From the NCBI GenBank assembly GCA_002414705.1, contig DIAL01000031.1, forward strand, positions 1 to 9,188: a stretch of 9,188 nucleotides of DNA. Direction: 5' to 3'. A program made the translations under genes and the position numbers. The DNA is from Flavobacteriaceae bacterium UBA5079. GTDB lineage: Bacteria; Bacteroidota; Bacteroidia; Flavobacteriales; Flavobacteriaceae. The first letter of the stretch is position 1, and each line of letters opens with the position of its first letter. The notes beneath the pieces were generated by a model. It did no database searches, was not told where the DNA came from, and worked only from the letters and a program-made list of their open reading frames with translations. Shown here piece by piece: positions 6,000 through 9,188 of this stretch.

Positions 6000-6292
6000 T
6001 GGAAAACCACGATAACAACCCGAATAAAAGACAGGGTAAAGATAACGGTTTTGAAGCACAAATGAAAGTTGTGTTTAAAGCCTTTTACGAGCAACCAAAA
6101 ACAATGTTAATGGTAAGTAATGAAACAGGAATATTGAGGGCTAATATTTGCCGTTACGTTGCAAAATGGCGTGAAAATAATAGAGTTGAACCAGTTAAAA
6201 CAGATTACTGTAAAATAACAAAGCACCCTGCAGATTATTTAACTACAAATGAAAACCTATTCCCGAAGTCTAATCAATTAAAAATGTTTTAA
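5999..6292 (+). CDS. Small winged-helix-like protein
   Basis: A 97-residue basic protein whose ATG shares its first base with the stop of the excisionase-like gene (TAATG at 5997-6001). After a polar, probably disordered start (1-18), residues about 20-80 have the pattern of a helix-turn-helix with wing: MKVVFKAFYEQPKTMLMVSNETGILRANICRYVAKWRENNRVEPV, followed by KTDYCKITKHPADYLTTN. The element resembles domains that read host phage or plasmid replication genes, where a small DNA-binding protein helps load a helicase. It sits 3 bp before the SF3 helicase gene and is surely in the same operon. A role as replication accessory or origin-binding protein is inference from position; a transcription factor is the alternative. 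Confidence 0.75.
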   Translation: MENHDNNPNKRQGKDNGFEAQMKVVFKAFYEQPKTMLMVSNETGILRANICRYVAKWRENNRVEPVKTDYCKITKHPADYLTTNENLFPKSNQLKMF

Positions 6293-6295
6293 GCT

Positions 6296-7783
6296 ATGGA
6301 AACAGAAAAAACCAATATAGGTATTGACGAGATATTAAACGAGGCTGAAACCTTATTAGAAGCCGTAAAAATGGATAAAGAACACCTAAAACAAAACCAC
6401 GTTGCTAATATTTTAAATGAAATGCTTAAATACATTGAGCCAGTCAATTTTAGAGATTATTGTAAACTGGATAATGATAAAGACAAGCTACAAAAGAAAC
6501 ATTTTTTAGTTGCTTGTATTGAGTTACTTCTAAAGACCGTAAACGATAAAGGGTTTAGTCTTTGTCGTAAAAGTGAATTTATCTATTTGTATAATTCCGA
6601 ATACTGGGAAAATGTAAGCGATGAAGTTTTTAAGGATTTTTTAGGCGATGTTGCTCTTAAAATGGGAGTAGATAAATTTGATGCTAAACACCACCTTTTT
6701 AAAGATGAATTGTATAAACAGTTTATTGCAGATGCAGGACTAAAAGAGATAAAGCCAACAAACGGAACTACTTTAATAAACCTCAATAATGGCACGTTTG
6801 AAATAACACCAAAGAAACAGATTTTAAGACCGTTTAAGAAGTCCGATTTTTTAACCTATCAATTACCCTTTGCTTATGATAGCGAAGCCATAGCGCCACA
6901 GTTTCAAAAGTTTTTAGATGAGGTTTTACCCGAACCCGAACTACAAAATATACTTGCAGAATATTTAGGCTATATTTTTGTAAAGAACAGCGTTTTAAAA
7001 CTTGAAAAGGTTTTGTTATTATTTGGTACTGGTGCAAATGGTAAGAGTGTTTTATTCGAGGTGCTTATGGCTTTATTAGGTACTCAAAACGTTGCTAACT
7101 ATTCTTTGCAGTCCTTAACGGCTGAAAATGGTAATTCAAGGGCAATGTTAGTAAATAAGTTGCTCAACTATGCAAGTGAGATAAACGGCAAACTTGAAAG
7201 CAATATTTTTAAACTTCTTATTTCGGGCGAACCAGTAGAAGCAAGGCTACTGTATAAGAATACTCAAATCATATCGGACTATGCAAGGTTTATGTTTAAT
7301 TGTAACGAGCTACCTAAAGAAGTCGAAAACACAAACGCATTTTTTCGTAGGTTTATAATTCTACCTTTTAGGGTTACCATACCACCAAGCAAACAAGATA
7401 AAGAACTTTCACAACGTATTATTGAAACGGAATTATCGGGCGTGTTTAACTGGGTATTAAATGGCTTAACTCGACTACTTCAAAACAAAGACTTTTCGCA
7501 AAGTAATATTGTTCAAAATGAAGTATTGCAATACCAAAAGGAAAGTGACAGCGTAATGATGTTTTTAGAAGATGAAAACTACCAACGATCTGTTGAGCAA
7601 GACAGACCATTAAAAGATGTTTTTGCAGAATATAAAACCTATTGTTTAGATAGTGGTTACCGTTTATGTTCAAACCGTACCTTTTCAAGTCGATTAAGAA
7701 AAAACGGCTTTACAGTTGAACGCAAATCTTATGGTAATGCCGTTTATATTGAACGTAATACAGAAACTAATTTTTTAATGTAG
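6296..7783 (+). CDS. SF3 replicative helicase (phage/plasmid P4/D5 primase family C-terminal type)
   Basis: A 495-residue superfamily 3 helicase, expected to form a ring that unwinds the element's replication origin. The region LINLNNGTFEI (160-170) and the stretch at about 184-232 (DFLTYQLPFAYD to EYLGYIFVKN) match the D5_N layout of P4-type proteins. The ATPase core has Walker A GTGANGKS (244-251), a Walker B-like segment NYASEI with E295, motif C in FMFNCNELP (N335) and arginines R351/R352 in AFFRRF as finger candidates. A C-terminal winged-helix-like domain (about 437-490, DVFAEYKTYCLDSGYRLCSNRTFSSRLRKNGF) completes the family plan. P4 alpha protein also carries an N-terminal primase, but here residues 1-150 show no primase motif; that activity is probably supplied by the downstream Toprim protein. 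Its ATG lies 3 bp after the previous stop. Confidence 0.92.
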   Translation: METEKTNIGIDEILNEAETLLEAVKMDKEHLKQNHVANILNEMLKYIEPVNFRDYCKLDNDKDKLQKKHFLVACIELLLKTVNDKGFSLCRKSEFIYLYNSEYWENVSDEVFKDFLGDVALKMGVDKFDAKHHLFKDELYKQFIADAGLKEIKPTNGTTLINLNNGTFEITPKKQILRPFKKSDFLTYQLPFAYDSEAIAPQFQKFLDEVLPEPELQNILAEYLGYIFVKNSVLKLEKVLLLFGTGANGKSVLFEVLMALLGTQNVANYSLQSLTAENGNSRAMLVNKLLNYASEINGKLESNIFKLLISGEPVEARLLYKNTQIISDYARFMFNCNELPKEVENTNAFFRRFIILPFRVTIPPSKQDKELSQRIIETELSGVFNWVLNGLTRLLQNKDFSQSNIVQNEVLQYQKESDSVMMFLEDENYQRSVEQDRPLKDVFAEYKTYCLDSGYRLCSNRTFSSRLRKNGFTVERKSYGNAVYIERNTETNFLM

Positions 7784-7787
7784 ATAG

Positions 7788-7803
7788 TGTATAAAATGTA
7801 CCT
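7788..7803 (-). promoter_or_regulatory. AGGTACA-type site upstream of the Toprim gene
   Basis: On the minus strand this reads AGGTACATTTTATACA, 14 of 16 identical to the site before the integrase. It begins 5 bp after the helicase stop and ends 26 bp before the Toprim ATG, in an otherwise A-rich gap of 45 bp. It may allow the Toprim gene to be controlled together with the integrase. Confidence 0.55.
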
Positions 7804-7828
7804 CTAAAAAAAAAGAAAATTTAGCAGT

Positions 7829-8752
7829 ATGAATGATTACCGATACACATTAGAACCATACAACGGAATGAAAACCCGTTATCGTTGCCCTAATTGTAAT
7901 AAAACAGGCGTGTTTACTAAATACATAGATAACCAAACAGCCGAACACCTCAACGATGCAGTAGGTAAGTGCAACAGGCTTGCAAAGTGTGGTTATCATT
8001 ATACGCCAAAACAATATTTTGACGATAATAATATTTCATTTGATACCTCAATTAACCACAAGGTTACAACAAGGGTAAAACCGAAACCAAAACCCAAAAC
8101 AAGTTTTATAAATGTTGAGATAATGCGTAAAAGTACAACCAGTAAATGCCCTAATTATTTCATTGACTATTTAGCCAGTATTTGGGATTTAGAAACAGCC
8201 TTTTATTTAGCAGATAAATACAATATAGGTACTTCTAAACATTGGCAAGGTGCAACCGTATTTTGGCAAGTAGATAAAAACAACAATGTTAGAAGTGGTA
8301 AGATAATGTTATACAATGCTTCAAATGGTAAAAGAGTTAAAGAACCTTATAATCATATTAACTGGGTGCATAAGGCTTTAAAATTAGATAGTTTCAATTT
8401 AGAGCAATGTTACTTTGGCGAACATCTTTTAAATGAAGATAAAAGTAAACCCGTTGCCATAGTTGAAAGCGAAAAAACGGCAATTATTTCAAGCGTGTAT
8501 TTGCCCGAATTTATTTGGTTAGCGTGTGGAAGTGCTAACAACCTCAACGAAGCAAAAACAAAAGTATTAAAAGGGCGTAACGTGATACTGTTTCCCGACC
8601 TTAAATGTTTTGATTTATGGAATGACAAAATAAAACAGTTTACCAGTTTAGCAACCTTTAGAACTTCAACACTTTTAAAAGACAAAGCAACTGAAACCGA
8701 AAAGAAACAAGGTTTAGACCTTGCAGATTATTTGATTAACATTAAACCCTAA
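7829..8752 (+). CDS. Zinc-ribbon and Toprim-domain primase-like protein (probably the DUF6371 group)
   Basis: A 307-residue protein with the layout of a stand-alone DnaG-like primase or primase fragment. The N-terminal zinc ribbon has C20-x2-C23 (RYRCPNC) and C48 with C54 in CGYHYTP (H57 nearby). A basic linker (KPKPKPK, 84-90) follows. Residues about 205-285 look like a Toprim fold: glutamate E213 in VAIVESEKTA, then LACGSANNLN, and the acidic motif FPDLKCFDLW with D257. A final GLDLADYL (295-302) is a recurrent ending of such proteins. This combination fits what is called DUF6371 in Bacteroidota mobile elements; that name is from memory. A role in primer synthesis for element replication is inferred from the helicase next door. 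The spacing between E213 and D257 is normal for Toprim, but the second aspartate of the usual DxD is not obvious. Confidence 0.82.
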   Translation: MNDYRYTLEPYNGMKTRYRCPNCNKTGVFTKYIDNQTAEHLNDAVGKCNRLAKCGYHYTPKQYFDDNNISFDTSINHKVTTRVKPKPKPKTSFINVEIMRKSTTSKCPNYFIDYLASIWDLETAFYLADKYNIGTSKHWQGATVFWQVDKNNNVRSGKIMLYNASNGKRVKEPYNHINWVHKALKLDSFNLEQCYFGEHLLNEDKSKPVAIVESEKTAIISSVYLPEFIWLACGSANNLNEAKTKVLKGRNVILFPDLKCFDLWNDKIKQFTSLATFRTSTLLKDKATETEKKQGLDLADYLINIKP

Positions 8753-8756
8753 AGCT

Positions 8757-8807
8757 ATGAGCAAAAAAGAAGTTTCAACAAATAACAAAGTAATTTTAAT
8801 TAAATAA
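8757..8807 (+). CDS. Possible 16-residue micro-ORF between the Toprim and GRPxGSKNK genes
   Basis: ATG at 8757 starts four bases after the Toprim stop and reads MSKKEVSTNNKVILIK before TAA at 8805-8807, 12 bp before the next ATG. Its start context, TAAAGCTATG, closely matches TTAAGCTATG before the SF3 helicase gene, which is the only reason to take it seriously. It could be a leader peptide, a remnant of a lost gene, or chance. No family or function is recognizable. Confidence 0.2.
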   Translation: MSKKEVSTNNKVILIK

Positions 8808-8819
8808 CGGGAAAATATT

Positions 8820-9101
8820 ATGGCAGTATTCGAGAAAAATAATAAAAAAGGAGCTGGACGTCCTACTGGTTCTAAAAATAAGATAACGCAGGATATTAGA
8901 GAAACGTTTAAGGAATTGTTGGAAAATAACATTCACACAATCCAAAATGATTTAGACCTATTAGAACCTTTGGAACGGTTAAAAATGTTGTTGCATTTGG
9001 CAAACTTTGTAATACCTAAACTCAAGCAACAGGAACTAAAAACAGATATTAGGAAATTTGAAAATTTTGAGATTAGAGATATTTACAAGGGCGAAGATTG
9101 A
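8820..9101 (+). CDS. Small basic GRPxGSKNK-type protein, phage-like (possible AT-hook DNA-binding protein)
   Basis: A 93-residue protein beginning MAVFEKNNKKGAGRPTGSKNK. The GRPTGSKNK segment (13-21) resembles an AT-hook and the N-termini of several small phage proteins, including some small terminase-like proteins. Residues about 22-72 are predicted helical (ITQDIRETFKELLENNIHTI, then PLERLKMLLHLANFVIPKL), and the last 20 are charged. I do not recognise an exact family. DNA binding through the AT-hook-like arm is a reasonable guess; a packaging role is only possible. It follows the Toprim gene after 67 bp on the same strand and may open a new module that continues beyond the window. The start is set by the short conserved-looking N-terminus. 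Confidence 0.75.
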   Translation: MAVFEKNNKKGAGRPTGSKNKITQDIRETFKELLENNIHTIQNDLDLLEPLERLKMLLHLANFVIPKLKQQELKTDIRKFENFEIRDIYKGED

Positions 9102-9114
9102 ATTTTCAATTTTA

Positions 9115-9127
9115 ATCAATTATTGAT
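9115..9127. repeat. Short AT-rich inverted repeat after the last gene
   Basis: ATCAAT-T-ATTGAT begins 13 bp after the stop of the 8820 gene. It has no G:C-rich stem and no following T-tract, so it is a poor terminator candidate. The remaining bases to 9188 hold no open frame that I can support and are probably the leader of the next gene. Confidence 0.3.
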
Positions 9128-9188
9128 AATTCTATTAAAAACATTAATGAATTTTTTTGATAACGGCACTAATTTAGGATAACACAAA

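Noticed and set aside
8714..8932. Minus-strand open frame of 72 codons bridging the gap before the last gene
   Set aside because: It overlaps the ends of two plausible plus-strand genes, has no promoter or recognizable motif, and would be the only reversed gene in the element.
9149..9180. Possible right-end copy of the mnmE 3' end (AATTTTTTTGATAACGG compared with AATTTTTGTATCGG)
   Set aside because: The resemblance depends on a T-run and a gapped alignment; the stop-proximal bases do not match. The right end is more likely outside the window.

Overview
The window looks like the chromosome of a member of the Bacteroidota, most likely a marine-type Flavobacteriaceae. It is AT-rich, uses TAnnTTTG-type -7 promoter elements, lacks clear Shine-Dalgarno sequences, carries a TlpA/DUF4369-type thioredoxin lipoprotein, and its MnmE ends in the usual ...NFCIGK. 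The organism is inferred from protein style, not from a database match.

Layout. Bases 1-2858 are core chromosome. They hold the last 46 codons of a membrane protein (+), a bidirectional terminator, a TlpA-like thiol-disulfide oxidoreductase lipoprotein (-), and the complete tRNA-modification GTPase gene mnmE (+). The last two are transcribed divergently from a 112-bp intergenic region. From the mnmE stop codon onward the character changes. There is a strong hairpin terminator and a 250-bp non-coding stretch packed with inverted GTAC-centred repeats. After that comes a tightly packed, all-plus-strand block to the end of the window: a zinc-ribbon/double-HTH regulator, a tyrosine recombinase, an unknown protein, an excisionase-like HTH protein, a small winged-helix protein, an SF3 (P4/D5-type) replicative helicase, a zinc-ribbon plus Toprim primase-like protein, and a small GRPxGSKNK-type basic protein.

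Interpretation. Bases from about 2859 to beyond 9188 are best read as the left end of an integrative element sitting at the 3' end of mnmE: an integrative mobilizable element or a phage satellite. This is the locus used by SGI1-type islands in Gammaproteobacteria, but here with an unrelated gene set typical of Bacteroidota. The genes fit together as an integration/excision module (recombinase plus Xis-like HTH proteins) and an autonomous replication module (SF3 helicase plus a separate Toprim primase). Order and content recall the int-orf2-orf2x-orf3-primase block of NBU1-type elements. The right end, the second att copy, and any mobilization, packaging or cargo genes lie outside the window.

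The most interesting non-coding signal is a set of related AGGTACA/TGTACCT sites. Four GTAC centres stand 10, 11 and 20 bp apart over the candidate promoter of the regulator gene, and a 16-bp version (14/16 identical) lies before both the integrase and the Toprim gene. Together these look like one element-wide regulon or a set of recombinase/Xis arm sites. No CRISPR array, tRNA, rRNA or IS element was seen.
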